In this document: in pieces, positions 13,016 through 22,824 of the stretch
How the letters are laid out: each line of letters starts with the position of its first letter
Position numbering within the stretch: position 1 is the first letter of the stretch
NCBI RefSeq assembly: GCF_030053135.1
Contig: NZ_CP125652.1
Coordinates: 186,001-250,000 of the forward strand
DNA: 64,000 nucleotides
Direction: 5' to 3'
From: Rhizobium sp. BT04
Lineage (GTDB): Bacteria > Pseudomonadota > Alphaproteobacteria > Rhizobiales > Rhizobiaceae
Notes under the pieces: model-generated
The model's database searches: none
Seen by the model: only the letters and a program-made list of their open reading frames with translations
Told to the model about the DNA's origin: nothing
Translations under genes and position numbers: made by a program

Positions 13016-13549
13016 ATGTCTCGTATCGGTAAAAAGCCCGTTCAGGTGCCTGCTGGGATCACGGCTACGGTCGATGGCCAGAAGGTGACTGCAAAGGGCC
13101 CGAAGGGCGAGCTGTTTTTCGTTGCAAATGACGAAATCAGCCTCAAGCTCGAAAACAACGCGGTCGTCGTGACGCCCGTAAACCAGACCAAGGATGCACG
13201 TTCGAAGTGGGGCATGTCCCGCACGATGATCGAAGGCATCTTCAAGGGCGTCAAGGACGGCTTTGAGCGCAAGCTTGAAATCAACGGCGTCGGTTACCGC
13301 GCTTCTCTGCAGGGCAAGAACCTGCAGCTGGCTCTCGGTTTCAGCCATGACGTGATCTATGAGCCGCCGGTCGGCATCACGATCGCCGTTCCGAAGCCGA
13401 CTGAAATTGTTGTCTCCGGCATCAATAAGCAGCAGGTTGGTCAGGTCGCCGCTGAAATCCGCGAATATCGCGGTCCCGAGCCCTACAAGGGCAAGGGCGT
13501 CAAGTACGCTGACGAGCGGATCGTCCGCAAAGAAGGCAAGAAGAAGTAA
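13016..13549 (+). CDS. rplF: 50S ribosomal protein L6
   Basis: L6 lies near the factor-binding site of the 50S subunit. It has 177 aa with [19 protein letters not shown] at the start and the end motif [16 protein letters not shown]. rplR begins 12 nt after its stop. Confidence 0.99.
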   Translation: MSRIGKKPVQVPAGITATVDGQKVTAKGPKGELFFVANDEISLKLENNAVVVTPVNQTKDARSKWGMSRTMIEGIFKGVKDGFERKLEINGVGYRASLQGKNLQLALGFSHDVIYEPPVGITIAVPKPTEIVVSGINKQQVGQVAAEIREYRGPEPYKGKGVKYADERIVRKEGKKK

Positions 13550-13561
13550 GGATCACGCGAA

Positions 13562-13924
13562 ATGGCTAGCAGGAAAGAAGCACTTGCACGTCGTGCCAAC
13601 CGCGTGCGCCGTCATCTCAAGTCGGTGGCCAATGGCCGTCCGCGCCTGTCGGTTCATCGCTCCTCGAAGAACATCTACGCCCAGGTCATTGATGATGTGG
13701 CCGGCAAGACGCTTGCGTCTGCCTCCACCCTCGATAAGGATCTGCGCGGTTCTCTGAAGACCGGTGCCGATACCGCCGCCGCTGCCGTTGTCGGCAAGCT
13801 CGTTGCCGAGCGCGCCTCCAAGGCCGGTGTTACGGAAGTCGTGTTCGACCGTGGCGCCTTCATCTATCACGGCCGCATCAAGGCTCTCGCCGATGCAGCC
13901 CGCGAAGGCGGTCTCACCTTCTGA
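13562..13924 (+). CDS. rplR: 50S ribosomal protein L18
   Basis: L18 binds 5S rRNA together with L5. It has 120 aa, with [18 protein letters not shown] and [20 protein letters not shown] as family signatures. The gap to rpsE is 130 nt and highly structured. Confidence 0.98.
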   Translation: MASRKEALARRANRVRRHLKSVANGRPRLSVHRSSKNIYAQVIDDVAGKTLASASTLDKDLRGSLKTGADTAAAAVVGKLVAERASKAGVTEVVFDRGAFIYHGRIKALADAAREGGLTF

Positions 13925-13930
13925 TCAGTT

Positions 13931-14008
13931 TCCGGCCGGACGCTTTTAGCGCCGGCCGGATTTCACCGGACCGCAGGCACTCTCCGAAAGGGGAGGCTGA
14001 TGCGGTCC
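13931..14008 (+). promoter_or_regulatory. Two strong hairpins between rplR and rpsE
   Basis: The first is a near-perfect 12-bp stem TCCGGCCGG-CGC / GCG-CCGGCCGGA (13931-13960) followed by TTTC. The second (13968-14008) has an outer GGACCGCA/TGCGGTCC stem and an inner CTCTCC/GGGGAG stem capped by a GAAA tetraloop. The first could terminate or pause transcription; the second resembles a protein-binding RNA element. Both roles are inference. Confidence 0.6.
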
Positions 14009-14054
14009 ACATTTGTTTGCCGATTGCACCCGGAAAAGAAAAAGGAAGAGGACA

Positions 14055-14624
14055 ATGGCACAGGAAAGAAGGCCGCAGCGGGAAGACCGCCAGAGCCGTG
14101 AAGAGCGCGATAGCGAGTTCGTCGACAAGCTGGTCGCGATCAACCGCGTCGCCAAGGTCGTCAAGGGCGGCCGTCGTTTCGGTTTCGCAGCACTCGTCGT
14201 CGTCGGCGACCAGAAGGGCCGCGTCGGCTTCGGCCATGGCAAGGCACGCGAAGTGCCGGAAGCCATCCGCAAGGCAACCGAAGCCGCCAAGCGCGAACTG
14301 ATCTTCGTACCGCTGCGTGACGGCCGTACGCTGCATCACGACGTTCATGGCCGCCACGGCGCCGGCAAGGTTCTGCTGCGCTCGGCCAAGGTCGGTACCG
14401 GCATCATCGCCGGCGGTCCGATGCGCGCCGTATTCGAAACCCTCGGCATGCATGACGTCGTCGCCAAGTCGACTGGTTCGTCGAACCCCTACAACATGGT
14501 TCGCGCCACCTTCGACGCTCTGAAGCACCAGGTTCACCCGAAGGACATCGCAGCTCAGCGCGGCATCAAGTATGCAACGCTGCAGGCTCGTCGTAGCGCC
14601 TCCGGCAACGCCTCTGAAGAATAA
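14055..14624 (+). CDS. rpsE: 30S ribosomal protein S5
   Basis: S5 lines the mRNA entry channel and influences accuracy. ATG 14055 ([20 protein letters not shown]) follows GGAAGAGGAC and gives 189 aa. The dsRBD-like part [20 protein letters not shown] and the [16 protein letters not shown] motif are conserved. rpmD follows after 14 nt. Confidence 0.98.
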   Translation: MAQERRPQREDRQSREERDSEFVDKLVAINRVAKVVKGGRRFGFAALVVVGDQKGRVGFGHGKAREVPEAIRKATEAAKRELIFVPLRDGRTLHHDVHGRHGAGKVLLRSAKVGTGIIAGGPMRAVFETLGMHDVVAKSTGSSNPYNMVRATFDALKHQVHPKDIAAQRGIKYATLQARRSASGNASEE

Positions 14625-14638
14625 GAGGAGTCTGACAG

Positions 14639-14848
14639 ATGGCCAAGGCTACCAAGAAGGCTGAAGCGAAGACTGTCACGATCGAACAGATCGGCAGCCC
14701 GATTCGCCGTCCGGATGTTCAGCAGCGCACGCTGATCGGTCTCGGACTGAACAAGATGCACCGTCGCCGCACGCTGGAGGATACTCCTTCCGTTCGTGGC
14801 ATGATCCGTGCTGTCCAGCATCTCGTTCGCGTCGTCGACGAGAAGTGA
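14639..14848 (+). CDS. rpmD: 50S ribosomal protein L30
   Basis: L30 is a small 50S protein. The 69-aa product includes the core [20 protein letters not shown] and the [20 protein letters not shown] segment typical of alphaproteobacteria. It lies between rpsE and rplO. Confidence 0.97.
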   Translation: MAKATKKAEAKTVTIEQIGSPIRRPDVQQRTLIGLGLNKMHRRRTLEDTPSVRGMIRAVQHLVRVVDEK

Positions 14849-14864
14849 GACGGAGGAAACGCTC

Positions 14865-15341
14865 ATGAAACTCAATGAAATTAAAGACAACGAAGGCTCG
14901 ACTCACAGCCGCAAGCGCCTCGGCCGCGGTATCGGTTCGGGCTCGGGCAAGACCGGCGGTCGCGGTGTGAAGGGTCAGAAGTCCCGTTCGGGCGTCGCCA
15001 TCAACGGCTTCGAAGGCGGCCAGATGCCGATCTATCGTCGCCTGCCGAAGCGCGGCTTCAACAACATTTTCGCTTCCGATTTTGTTGTCGTGTCGCTCGG
15101 CCGTATCCAGGCCGCGATCGACGCCGGCAAGCTCGACGCCAAGGCGACCGTTGACGCAGCTGCCCTCAAGGCCGCTGGCGTCATCCGTCGCCCGAAGGAT
15201 GGCGTGCGCGTTCTCGCCGACGGCGAGCTCAAGGCCAAGATCACCATCGTCGTTGCAGGCGCTTCCAAGCCTGCCGTCGAGAAGATCGAAAAGGCCGGCG
15301 GCGCCGTGACGCTGCTTTCGGCTCCGGCTGCTGCCGAATAA
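14865..15341 (+). CDS. rplO: 50S ribosomal protein L15
   Basis: L15 is a late 50S assembly protein. ATG 14865 ([20 protein letters not shown]) follows CGGAGGAAA and gives 158 aa. The Gly-rich stretch [20 protein letters not shown] is intact. A terminator-like hairpin separates it from secY. Confidence 0.98.
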   Translation: MKLNEIKDNEGSTHSRKRLGRGIGSGSGKTGGRGVKGQKSRSGVAINGFEGGQMPIYRRLPKRGFNNIFASDFVVVSLGRIQAAIDAGKLDAKATVDAAALKAAGVIRRPKDGVRVLADGELKAKITIVVAGASKPAVEKIEKAGGAVTLLSAPAAAE

Positions 15342-15355
15342 TAATCTGATGATAT

Positions 15356-15388
15356 ATCGCCCGGGGTGCTTCACACCGGGCGATTTTG
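15356..15388 (+). terminator. Intrinsic terminator-like hairpin between rplO and secY
   Basis: A stem of about 12 bp, ATCGCCCGG..GTG / CAC..CCGGGCGAT, is followed by TTTTG. It lies 14 nt after rplO and well before secY, so it may reduce read-through from ribosomal genes into secY. Confidence 0.75.
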
Positions 15389-15574
15389 CTCCCATATGTG
15401 GGCCTCACAAAAACTTGGCTGGCGCGCCCGCGTCATGCCGGTAAGACTAAAACGAGGGTGAGGCATGGGGTTGCATTGCAATCCGTTCTGAACCCGGTTT
15501 TGAATAATTTTCATACTGATTCCGGGGCCGGCCTATCCCCCAGAGACGCCGGAATTGGTAGCGCGGAGAATCGC

Positions 15575-16915
15575 ATGGCTTCTGCAGCGGAACAATTGGC
15601 ATCCAACCTCAATTTTTCGACCTTTGCCAAAGCCGAGGATTTGAAGAAGCGCTTGTGGTTCACACTGGCAGCTCTCCTCGTCTACAGGCTCGGCACCCAT
15701 ATTCCGCTTCCGGGTCTCAATCCCGAAGCCTATGCCCAGGCTTTCCGCGGCCAGGCAGGCGGCATTCTCGGCCTTTTCAACATGTTCTCGGGCGGTGCTG
15801 TCCAGCGCATGGCGATCTTCGCGCTCGGCATCATGCCCTATATCTCTGCTTCGATCATCGTGCAGCTCATGACCTCGGTCGTGCCGGCGCTCGAAAACCT
15901 CAAGAAGGAGGGCGAGCAGGGCCGCAAGATCATCAACCAGTATACCCGCTATGGCACCGTCATCCTCGGTGCGCTGCAGGCCTACGGCATTGCCGCCGGC
16001 CTTGAGAGCGGCCAGGGCCTCGTCGTCGAGCCGGGCTGGTTCTTCCGTGTGTCGACCGTTCTGACGCTGCTCGGCGGCACGATGTTCCTGATGTGGCTCG
16101 GCGAGCAGATCACCTCGCGCGGCATCGGCAACGGCATCTCGCTGATCATCTTCGCCGGCATCGCCGCCGGTCTTCCGACAGCTCTTGCCGGCACGCTCGA
16201 ACTCGGCCGCACCGGCGCACTGTCGACCTTCCTCATCCTGCTCGTCATTATCGTCGCGATCGGCGTCATCGGCGTCATCGTCTTCGTCGAGCGGGCGCAG
16301 CGCCGGCTGCTGATCCAGTATCCGAAGCGCCAGGTCGGCAACCGCATGTTCCAGGGCGATACCTCGCACCTGCCGCTGAAGCTCAACACCTCGGGCGTCA
16401 TTCCGGCGATCTTCGCCTCGTCGCTGCTGCTGCTGCCGGCAACGCTTGCGGGCTTTGCCAACACCACGGCGATGCCCTCCTGGGCGACGTCGATCGTCGC
16501 GGCGCTCGGCCACGGCCAGCCGCTCTACATGGTGCTCTATGCAGCGCTGATCGCCTTCTTTGCCTTCTTCTATACGGCCATCGTCTTCAATCCGAAGGAC
16601 ACGGCCGACAATCTGAAGAAGCATGGCGGCTTCATTCCCGGCATCCGCCCGGGCGAGCGCACCGCCGAATATATCGACTACGTGCTGACCCGAATCACGG
16701 TGATCGGCGCGCTCTATCTCGTCTTCGTCTGCATCCTTCCGGAGATCTTGGTGTCGCAAACCGGCATCCCATTATCCCTTGGTGGGACTTCGCTTTTGAT
16801 CGTGGTTAGCGTAACTCTTGATACGGTTGCACAGATCCAGGGTCACCTGATCGCGCAGCAATACGAAGGCCTGATCAAGAAATCGAAGTTGCGTGGAGGA
16901 AAGAGGGGGCGATGA
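15575..16915 (+). CDS. secY: Sec translocon channel subunit SecY
   Basis: SecY is the protein-conducting channel of the inner membrane, working with SecE, SecG and SecA. ATG 15575 ([20 protein letters not shown]) gives 446 aa; the longer in-frame start at 15386 overlaps the upstream terminator and is rejected. Ten hydrophobic segments can be followed, with the conserved [12 protein letters not shown] of the first helix region and [20 protein letters not shown] near the last third. adk overlaps its stop by 4 nt. Confidence 0.98.
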   Translation: MASAAEQLASNLNFSTFAKAEDLKKRLWFTLAALLVYRLGTHIPLPGLNPEAYAQAFRGQAGGILGLFNMFSGGAVQRMAIFALGIMPYISASIIVQLMTSVVPALENLKKEGEQGRKIINQYTRYGTVILGALQAYGIAAGLESGQGLVVEPGWFFRVSTVLTLLGGTMFLMWLGEQITSRGIGNGISLIIFAGIAAGLPTALAGTLELGRTGALSTFLILLVIIVAIGVIGVIVFVERAQRRLLIQYPKRQVGNRMFQGDTSHLPLKLNTSGVIPAIFASSLLLLPATLAGFANTTAMPSWATSIVAALGHGQPLYMVLYAALIAFFAFFYTAIVFNPKDTADNLKKHGGFIPGIRPGERTAEYIDYVLTRITVIGALYLVFVCILPEILVSQTGIPLSLGGTSLLIVVSVTLDTVAQIQGHLIAQQYEGLIKKSKLRGGKRGR

Positions 16916-17562
16916 GACTTATCCTTTTGGGGCCGCCGGGCGCGGGTAAGGGAACCCAGGCCCAGCGGATCGTGGAAAAGCACGGCATTCCGCAGCTTTC
17001 CACGGGGGACATGCTGCGTGCAGCGGTCAACGCCGGTACGGATGTCGGTAAGCGCGCCAAAGCGGTCATGGACGCCGGCAAGCTTGTCTCCGATGAGATC
17101 GTTATCGCTATCGTTTCCGAGCGAATCGATCAGCCCGATTGCGCCAATGGCTTCATTCTCGACGGTTTCCCGAGGACGCTCGTCCAGGCGGATGCCACCG
17201 AGGCAATGCTGAGGGCAAAGGGCCTCGGCCTGTCCGTCGTCATCGAATTCCGTGTCGATGATGAGGAACTGGTCCGTCGTGTCGCCGGTCGCTACTCCTG
17301 CGCACAGTGCGGCGGCGTCTATCACGATACCGACAAGGTTCCTGCTGCCGAAGGCGTGTGCGACAAGTGCGGTTCCACCCACTTCAAGCGCCGTCCGGAT
17401 GACAATCCGGAGACCATGACGGCGCGGCTGCAGGTCTACTACAAGGAAACCTCGCCGCTGATCGGCTATTACCATGCCAAGGGCAAACTCAGGTCCGTGG
17501 ACGGCATGGCGGAGATCGATCAGGTGACGGCAGAGGTCGAAAGCATTCTTTCCAAGCTTTAA
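16912..17562 (+). CDS. adk: Adenylate kinase
   Basis: This enzyme converts AMP plus ATP to two ADP. It has 216 aa with the P-loop [11 protein letters not shown] at residues 7-17 and the NMP-binding DGFPRT motif. The long LID domain carries two CxxC pairs (CAQC and CDKC), so it should bind zinc. It overlaps secY by ATGA, consistent with co-translation. The 221-nt gap to rpsM has no evident gene. Confidence 0.98.
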   Translation: MRLILLGPPGAGKGTQAQRIVEKHGIPQLSTGDMLRAAVNAGTDVGKRAKAVMDAGKLVSDEIVIAIVSERIDQPDCANGFILDGFPRTLVQADATEAMLRAKGLGLSVVIEFRVDDEELVRRVAGRYSCAQCGGVYHDTDKVPAAEGVCDKCGSTHFKRRPDDNPETMTARLQVYYKETSPLIGYYHAKGKLRSVDGMAEIDQVTAEVESILSKL

Positions 17563-17783
17563 GGCTTTGAAAATAAACTTGGTGGAACGGTTGCTTTTCA
17601 GCAGTGATTCCGCTAAACACCGCGCCAACTCGCGACATTCCATGCGATCGGCGCGGATTTCCCAGGGAAGTCCGGGTGCGGTCGTTTTGACATGTTGCGG
17701 ACGTAAATCTGAACGAGCGGTTCCAAAGGCCGCGTAACGAAGCCCACTTGCCGGATGGCAACTGGAATGCAAGGAGAACAGGC

Positions 17784-18152
17784 GTGGCACGTATCGCTGG
17801 CGTCAACATCCCGACTGCGAAGCGCGTTGTTATCGCGCTGACCTACATTCACGGGATCGGTCCGAAATTCGCACAGGAAATCGTCGAGAAGGTCGGTATC
17901 CCGGCTGAGCGTCGTGTGCATCAGCTGACGGACGCAGAAGTCCTTCAGATCCGCGAAGCCATCGACCGCGACTATCAGGTCGAAGGTGATCTTCGTCGCG
18001 ATACCGCGATGAACATCAAGCGTCTGATGGACCTCGGCTGCTACCGCGGCCTGCGTCATCGCCGCGGCCTTCCGGTCCGCGGTCAGCGCACGCACACCAA
18101 TGCCCGCACCCGTAAGGGTCCGGCAAAGGCAATCGCTGGTAAGAAGAAGTAA
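17784..18152 (+). CDS. rpsM: 30S ribosomal protein S13
   Basis: S13 bridges the subunits and contacts the P-site tRNA. GTG 17784 ([20 protein letters not shown]) follows AAGGAGAAC and gives 122 aa, so the longer ATG at 17748 is rejected. The C-terminal [19 protein letters not shown] is typical. It begins the alpha-operon segment. Confidence 0.98.
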   Translation: MARIAGVNIPTAKRVVIALTYIHGIGPKFAQEIVEKVGIPAERRVHQLTDAEVLQIREAIDRDYQVEGDLRRDTAMNIKRLMDLGCYRGLRHRRGLPVRGQRTHTNARTRKGPAKAIAGKKK

Positions 18153-18173
18153 TTTCCGGGAAACCGGGGTAGG

Positions 18174-18202
18174 GAGGCTGGCGGTCTGCGCCGGCCTCTT
18201 TT
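18174..18202 (+). terminator. Terminator-like hairpin between rpsM and rpsK
   Basis: The stem GAGGC-GGCG / CGCC-GCCTC, with one unpaired base on each side, is followed directly by TTTT. This is a classic intrinsic terminator layout inside the alpha operon, 22 nt after rpsM. It may act as an attenuator. Confidence 0.7.
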
Positions 18203-18285
18203 GAGTTTGGAGCGGGACCATATAGGCGCCGTTCCGGTGTAGCCGCTGGCATTACGGCGGTGAAGAGATCAACGAAAGGAATACC

Positions 18286-18675
18286 ATGGCTAAGGAAGCC
18301 GTCCGCGTTCGCCGTCGCGAGCGCAAGAATATCTCGTCGGGTGTCGCCCACGTCAACTCGACCTTCAACAACACGATGATCACCATCACCGATGCGCAGG
18401 GCAATGCGATCGCTTGGTCGTCGGCTGGCGCCAAGGGCTTCAAGGGCTCGCGCAAGTCGACCCCGTTCGCTGCCCAGATCGCTGCCGAAGACTGCGCCAA
18501 GAAGGCTCAGGAACACGGCATGAAGTCGCTGGAAGTCGAAGTCTGCGGTCCGGGTTCGGGTCGCGAATCGGCTCTGCGTGCGCTCCAGGCTGCAGGTTTC
18601 ATGATCACGTCCATCCGCGACGTGACCCCGATCCCGCACAATGGCTGCCGTCCGCGCAAGAAGCGCCGCGTCTGA
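18286..18675 (+). CDS. rpsK: 30S ribosomal protein S11
   Basis: S11 forms part of the platform and the mRNA exit. The 129-aa protein has [20 protein letters not shown] and the end [21 protein letters not shown] 97-nt gap with two hairpins lies between it and rpoA. Confidence 0.99.
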   Translation: MAKEAVRVRRRERKNISSGVAHVNSTFNNTMITITDAQGNAIAWSSAGAKGFKGSRKSTPFAAQIAAEDCAKKAQEHGMKSLEVEVCGPGSGRESALRALQAAGFMITSIRDVTPIPHNGCRPRKKRRV

Positions 18676-18695
18676 TCATCGCTCTCGTCACTGGT

Positions 18696-18755
18696 GAGCG
18701 CCTTGGCGCTCCCGGTGGTTTTCAAGCTCGGTTGCCACGATTGGATGGTGGCAAC
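18696..18755 (+). promoter_or_regulatory. Two hairpins between rpsK and rpoA
   Basis: The first stem, GAGCGC/GCGCTC (18696-18711), has a 4-nt loop and is followed by a TTTT four bases after its flanking pairs. The second, GTTGCCAC/GTGGCAAC (18731-18755), is perfect and lies just before the rpoA ribosome-binding site. They could tune rpoA expression relative to the ribosomal genes. Confidence 0.55.
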
Positions 18756-18772
18756 GAACGGAAGGCAAACTC

Positions 18773-19783
18773 ATGATTCAGAAGAACTGGCAGGAACTGA
18801 TCAAGCCGAACAAGGTGGAGTTCTCTTCGAGCTCGCGCACCAGGGCGACGCTTGTTGCCGAACCGCTGGAGCGCGGCTTCGGCCTGACCCTCGGCAATGC
18901 GCTTCGCCGCGTTCTGCTCTCCTCGCTGCGCGGCGCTGCCGTCACGGCGGTGCAGATCGATGGCGTGCTGCATGAATTCTCCTCGATTCCGGGCGTCCGC
19001 GAAGACGTGACGGACATCGTGCTCAACATCAAGGAAATCGCCATCAAGATGGATGGCGACGACGCAAAGCGCATGGTCGTGCGCAAGCAGGGCCCGGGCG
19101 TTGTCACGGCTGGCGACATTCAGACGGTCGGCGATATCGAAATCCTCAACCCCGAGCATGTGATCTGCACGCTCGATGAGGGCGCCGAAATCCGCATGGA
19201 GTTCACCGTCAACAACGGCAAGGGCTATGTTCCGGCCGAACGCAATCGTGCGGAAGATGCTCCGATCGGTCTCATCCCGGTCGACAGCCTCTATTCGCCG
19301 GTCAAGAAGGTGTCCTACAAGGTTGAAAATACCCGCGAAGGACAGGTTCTCGACTACGACAAGCTGAACATGACCATCGAAACCGATGGCTCGATCACCG
19401 GCGAAGACGCCGTCGCTTTCGCGGCGCGCATCCTCCAGGATCAGCTTGGCGTCTTCGTCAACTTCGACGAGCCGCAGAAGGAAACCGAAGAGGAAGCAGT
19501 CACCGAACTCGCTTTCAACCCGGCTCTCCTCAAGAAGGTGGACGAACTCGAACTGTCGGTCCGTTCGGCAAACTGCCTGAAGAACGACAACATCGTCTAC
19601 ATTGGCGACCTCATTCAGAAGACCGAAGCAGAAATGCTCCGCACGCCGAATTTTGGTCGCAAGTCGCTGAACGAAATCAAGGAAGTTCTCGCTTCCATGG
19701 GCCTGCACCTCGGCATGGAAGTGCCGGCATGGCCGCCCGAGAACATCGAAGATCTCGCCAAGCGTTACGAAGACCAATACTGA
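18773..19783 (+). CDS. rpoA: RNA polymerase alpha subunit
   Basis: Alpha dimerises to nucleate RNA polymerase, and its C-terminal domain binds UP elements and activators. At 336 aa it is full length. The N-terminal domain shows [20 protein letters not shown]; the CTD shows [16 protein letters not shown] and [16 protein letters not shown]. It is followed by rplQ after a 177-nt gap containing a rhizobial palindrome and a weak terminator. Confidence 0.99.
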   Translation: MIQKNWQELIKPNKVEFSSSSRTRATLVAEPLERGFGLTLGNALRRVLLSSLRGAAVTAVQIDGVLHEFSSIPGVREDVTDIVLNIKEIAIKMDGDDAKRMVVRKQGPGVVTAGDIQTVGDIEILNPEHVICTLDEGAEIRMEFTVNNGKGYVPAERNRAEDAPIGLIPVDSLYSPVKKVSYKVENTREGQVLDYDKLNMTIETDGSITGEDAVAFAARILQDQLGVFVNFDEPQKETEEEAVTELAFNPALLKKVDELELSVRSANCLKNDNIVYIGDLIQKTEAEMLRTPNFGRKSLNEIKEVLASMGLHLGMEVPAWPPENIEDLAKRYEDQY

Positions 19784-19792
19784 GCGGCGTGA

Positions 19793-19823
19793 GGAAAAGT
19801 GTGAAGCGGTTTTCCGCCCGCAC
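19793..19823. repeat. Rhizobial-type intergenic palindrome
   Basis: The stretch contains GGAAAAGTGTGAAGC followed by GCGGTTTTCCGC, with GGAAAA/TTTTCC and GCGG/CCGC arms. From memory, near-identical elements occur between many genes in rhizobial genomes; counting copies genome-wide would settle it. Here it lies between rpoA and rplQ. Confidence 0.5.
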
Positions 19824-19844
19824 GCCGATCGCGAGAACATAACA

Positions 19845-19870
19845 AAAGGCAGGCTCTTTCGGCTGCCTTT
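19845..19870 (+). terminator. Weak terminator-like hairpin between rpoA and rplQ
   Basis: An 8-bp perfect stem AAAGGCAG/CTGCCTTT ends in only three T before CCCC, so termination would be partial. It is followed by 90 nt of leader before rplQ. Confidence 0.5.
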
Positions 19871-19960
19871 CCCCGTCAAACAGCAGGCCGATCGCCTGCA
19901 TGTGCCAGGAAACGGCAGGCCCACTTAGCGTAAGGGCACCTGCATTAAAGGAGAATAGCA

Positions 19961-20383
19961 ATGCGCCATGGTAAAGCCGGCCGCAAGCTGAATAGAACTG
20001 CAAGCCACCGCAAGGCGATGTTCGCCAACATGGCGGCTTCGCTGATTACCCACGAGCAGATCGTCACGACCCTGCCGAAGGCCAAGGAAATCCGTCCGAT
20101 CGTCGAGAAGCTCGTCACGCTCGGCAAGCGCGGCGACCTGCATGCTCGCCGCCAGGCGATCTCGCAGATCCGCGATGCTGCCGTCGTTTCGAAGCTGTTC
20201 GACACGATCGCAACGCGTTACGCCACCCGCAATGGCGGTTACCTGCGCATCATGAAGGCCGGCTTCCGCCAGGGCGACAACGCCGCCATGGCCGTTGTCG
20301 AATTCGTTGATCGCGACACCTTTGCCAAGGGCGCAGCCGACAAGGCCCGCGTCGCTGCCGAAGAACAGGCCGTCGCCGCTTAA
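19961..20383 (+). CDS. rplQ: 50S ribosomal protein L17
   Basis: L17 lies near the tunnel exit. It has 140 aa with [27 protein letters not shown]-type continuation and [21 protein letters not shown] clear terminator 25 nt after its stop ends the ribosomal super-operon. Confidence 0.98.
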   Translation: MRHGKAGRKLNRTASHRKAMFANMAASLITHEQIVTTLPKAKEIRPIVEKLVTLGKRGDLHARRQAISQIRDAAVVSKLFDTIATRYATRNGGYLRIMKAGFRQGDNAAMAVVEFVDRDTFAKGAADKARVAAEEQAVAA

Positions 20384-20407
20384 TCTTTCGCTCCGGCGGA
20401 ACAAAAC

Positions 20408-20436
20408 AGCCGGGCTGCAAAGTCCGGCTTTTTTTG
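20408..20436 (+). terminator. Intrinsic terminator after rplQ
   Basis: The stem AGCCGG/CCGGCT with a 10-nt loop is followed by seven T. This marks the end of the alpha-operon transcript. Confidence 0.9.
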
Positions 20437-20465
20437 TTTCTGATATAGTGACGGGACCGGCTCCA

Positions 20466-20963
20466 TTGCGCAAAATCATTCAGACTCGCTCTCCGCAGCT
20501 CCTTCGTCTGGCCGCCCTGTTTCTCGTTATCGTTCTCGGGCTGGTGCTCCGCAGGTTTGGCTATGCGGCCGATCTGCCTTTCATCGTCGTCAAATATGGC
20601 GGATCGGCGCTCTGGGGAGCGATGGTCTATCTGCTCGTGGCGCTCTTGGTCGCAAGGTCACGGCCGACAGCAATTGCCGTCGCAGCGCTGTTCATAGCGA
20701 TCTCAGTGGAATTGTTCCGGCTCTATCATACGCCCTGGCTCGACGCCTTTCGGCTGACCACGGCGGGCGCGCTGCTGCTTGGGCGGATATTCTCGCTTTG
20801 GAATATGCTGGCTTATGCCATCGGCATCGCCGCGGCTGGGCCCTTGATCCAGCATATCGGTGATCCATTCTCGCCGGTCGCTTACGCCTCGGATGGCGAC
20901 GCCACGGCGCGATTGCGTGGTCGTCCTTGGCCCTTCTTTCGGCTGCGTGCGATCGGCCGATAG
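20466..20963 (+). CDS. DUF2809-like membrane protein
   Basis: The protein is about 165 aa with four hydrophobic segments (LLRLAALFLVIVLGLVL, the GALWG/AMVYLLVALLVA region, IAVAALFIAISVELFRLYH and a C-terminal segment). The motif ISVELFRLYHTPWLDAFR matches my memory of DUF2809, a small family of unknown function. Start choice is uncertain: TTG 20466 has GGGA at a fair distance; GTG 20448 is the alternative. Its last 82 nt overlap the 3' end of msrQ on the other strand, so the C-terminal 25 or so residues may not be conserved. Confidence 0.7.
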   Translation: MRKIIQTRSPQLLRLAALFLVIVLGLVLRRFGYAADLPFIVVKYGGSALWGAMVYLLVALLVARSRPTAIAVAALFIAISVELFRLYHTPWLDAFRLTTAGALLLGRIFSLWNMLAYAIGIAAAGPLIQHIGDPFSPVAYASDGDATARLRGRPWPFFRLRAIGR

Positions 20964-21544
20964 GAGCGGTAGAGGATGAGCGCGATGATCAGCCCGACAT
21001 AGATATATTGCTCGAGATCGAGGATCTTGGTCGAGAGCGCGAAATGCAGCGCCCCGCTGGCGGCTATGATGTAGACGAGGCGGTGCAGCCAGATCCAATT
21101 CTTGCCGAGGCGGCGGATCGAAAAATTGTTGGATGTCAGCGCCAGCGGAATGAGCATTGCAAGCCCGGCCATGCCGAACATGATGAAGGGGCGCTTCAGC
21201 ACATCGTTGATGACCGCAGGAATGTCCATCGCCTGGTCGAGCACCATGTAGACGGTGAAGTGCATCAGCGCGTAATAAAAGGTCAGCAGGCCGAGCGCGC
21301 GGCGATAGCGCAGATAGTTCCAGCCGAAAAGCTCGCGGGCAGGGGAGACGGCAAGCGTTGCGATCAGGAAACGGATCGTCCAGATGCCGAGGAAGAGCTC
21401 GAAGGTCTTGACCGGATCGGCGCCGAGCTGATCGGTCGCCCCGAGATAGAAGGTCCAGGCGGCGGGCGCGAGCCCGACGACATAAAGCAGCCAGATGGAA
21501 GCGGGCTGCCAGCGCTTGGGGATGGCGAGCGACAGTTCCGCCAT
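20882..21544 (-). CDS. msrQ: MsrQ, heme-binding membrane subunit of the methionine sulfoxide reductase
   Basis: MsrQ (YedZ) passes electrons from the quinone pool to periplasmic MsrP. ATG 21544 ([20 protein letters not shown]) overlaps the msrP stop by one base and gives 220 aa. It has about six transmembrane segments of the ferric-reductase-like fold; conserved histidines that can hold heme lie in LLTFYYALMHFTVY and WLHRLVYIIAASGALHF. The polar Arg-rich tail overlaps the convergent DUF2809 gene. It forms an operon with msrP. Confidence 0.93.
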   Translation of the reverse strand: MAELSLAIPKRWQPASIWLLYVVGLAPAAWTFYLGATDQLGADPVKTFELFLGIWTIRFLIATLAVSPARELFGWNYLRYRRALGLLTFYYALMHFTVYMVLDQAMDIPAVINDVLKRPFIMFGMAGLAMLIPLALTSNNFSIRRLGKNWIWLHRLVYIIAASGALHFALSTKILDLEQYIYVGLIIALILYRSYRPIARSRKKGQGRPRNRAVASPSEA

Positions 21545-22491
21545 CAGAAATTCGCCTTCAGATCCATGCCGGCATAGAGGCTCGCCACCTCGTCGGCATA
21601 GCCGTTGAAGGGTAGGGTGGGATGGCGGCTTGCGCCAAAGAAGCCGCTTTCGCCGATGCGCCGTTCGCTGGCCTGGCTCCAGCGTGGATGGTCGACGGCA
21701 GGGTTGACGTTGGCGTAGAAGCCGTATTCCTGCGCATTGGTGACCTGCCAGGTATTCTCGGGCTGCTGGTCGGTGAGTGTGATCCTGACGATCGACTTGA
21801 TGCCCTTGAAGCCGTATTTCCACGGCACGACGAGCCGGATGGGCGCGCCGTTCTGGTTCGGCAGCGTTTCGCCATAAAGCCCGACGGCAAGCAGCGTCAG
21901 CGGATGGCGCGCCTCGTCCAGGCGCAGACCCTCGACATAGGGCCAGTCGAGTGACTGGAAGAAGCCCTTCTGCCCCGGCATCTCCTCCGGCCGCACCACG
22001 GTTTCGAAGGCGACGTATTTGGCGCTGCCGAGCGGCTCCACCTTGTCGAGCAGCGATGCCAGTGGAAAGCCGTCCCAGGGAATGACCATCGACCAGGCCT
22101 CGACGCAGCGCATCCGATAGGTGCGCTCCTCGATCGGGAATTCCTTGATCAGCGCCTCGAGGTCGAAAGTGCCGGGCTTGTTGACCATGCCGTCGACCTT
22201 GACCGTCCAGGGCAGCGGCTTGAAATCGCCGGAAAGAGCGGCGGGGTCACCCTTGTCGAGGCCGAATTCATAGAAGTTGTTGTAGGTGGTGACGTCCTTG
22301 ATCGGCGTCGGCTTCTCGTCGACCTTGTACTTGCTCTCTACGGCGGAAAGCGCCGCAGCACTCGCCTTGCCGGCGCTGTAGAGCGCCATGGCGCCAAGCG
22401 CTGCCGCGCCGAGAAATTCACGACGGCGCACATAGACCTGGCGCGGCGTGATCTCCGATGACGCGATCTTCGGCGGGCGATAGCTTGGCAT
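21544..22491 (-). CDS. msrP: MsrP, periplasmic protein-methionine-sulfoxide reductase, molybdopterin subunit
   Basis: MsrP (YedY) repairs oxidised methionines in envelope proteins. It has 315 aa. An N-terminal twin-arginine signal ([18 protein letters not shown], about residues 21-38) shows folded export with the cofactor. The molybdenum-ligating cysteine is in [16 protein letters not shown], and the sulfite-oxidase fold continues through [15 protein letters not shown]. It is co-transcribed with msrQ. The 5' region is shared with ilvD, transcribed away from it. Confidence 0.95.
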   Translation of the reverse strand: MPSYRPPKIASSEITPRQVYVRRREFLGAAALGAMALYSAGKASAAALSAVESKYKVDEKPTPIKDVTTYNNFYEFGLDKGDPAALSGDFKPLPWTVKVDGMVNKPGTFDLEALIKEFPIEERTYRMRCVEAWSMVIPWDGFPLASLLDKVEPLGSAKYVAFETVVRPEEMPGQKGFFQSLDWPYVEGLRLDEARHPLTLLAVGLYGETLPNQNGAPIRLVVPWKYGFKGIKSIVRITLTDQQPENTWQVTNAQEYGFYANVNPAVDHPRWSQASERRIGESGFFGASRHPTLPFNGYADEVASLYAGMDLKANF

Positions 22492-22824
22492 GGCGAAACC
22501 TCCTGGGCGGATTTCTGCAATATAGTCTTTAAACGAACCATCCGCATGTTCGGATGAGTCTCTAAGCCTTGAATATTGCTAACGGGAAGCCAATTTTTTG
22601 TGTTCGGCCGTGATGGAATAGGCTGTAACGAAACGTCGCGCCGAACCGTATATGAAAGATGGGCCTATGACGCTTGGCCGATGGCGTACCGGATTTGAGC
22701 TTCGCGGTAGTGACAGCCCCCGTCGATTGGATTAGGACAATTCCAAAAAGCAGCGTTGCCCGGCCCGCAGGCTCTATGCCGCCCCGCTTCGCCTGACTAT
22801 TCCGACACATCGAGGAAGACACCG
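22492..22824. promoter_or_regulatory. Divergent intergenic region between msrP and ilvD
   Basis: This 333-bp gap must hold the promoters of both genes. A CATCCG/CGGATG hairpin with a 6-nt loop (22539-22556) lies 48 nt upstream of msrP and could be an operator. No leader peptide rich in branched-chain amino acids, as would be expected for attenuation, is evident before ilvD. Open frames on either strand here lack ribosome-binding sites. Confidence 0.5.

Noticed and set aside
15533..16759. 408-codon frame opposite secY
   Set aside because: SecY on the plus strand is complete and canonical; the antisense product is a charged low-complexity translation.
22562..22822. 86-codon frame on the minus strand between msrP and ilvD
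   Set aside because: It fills the promoter region, lacks a ribosome-binding site and has no recognisable sequence.
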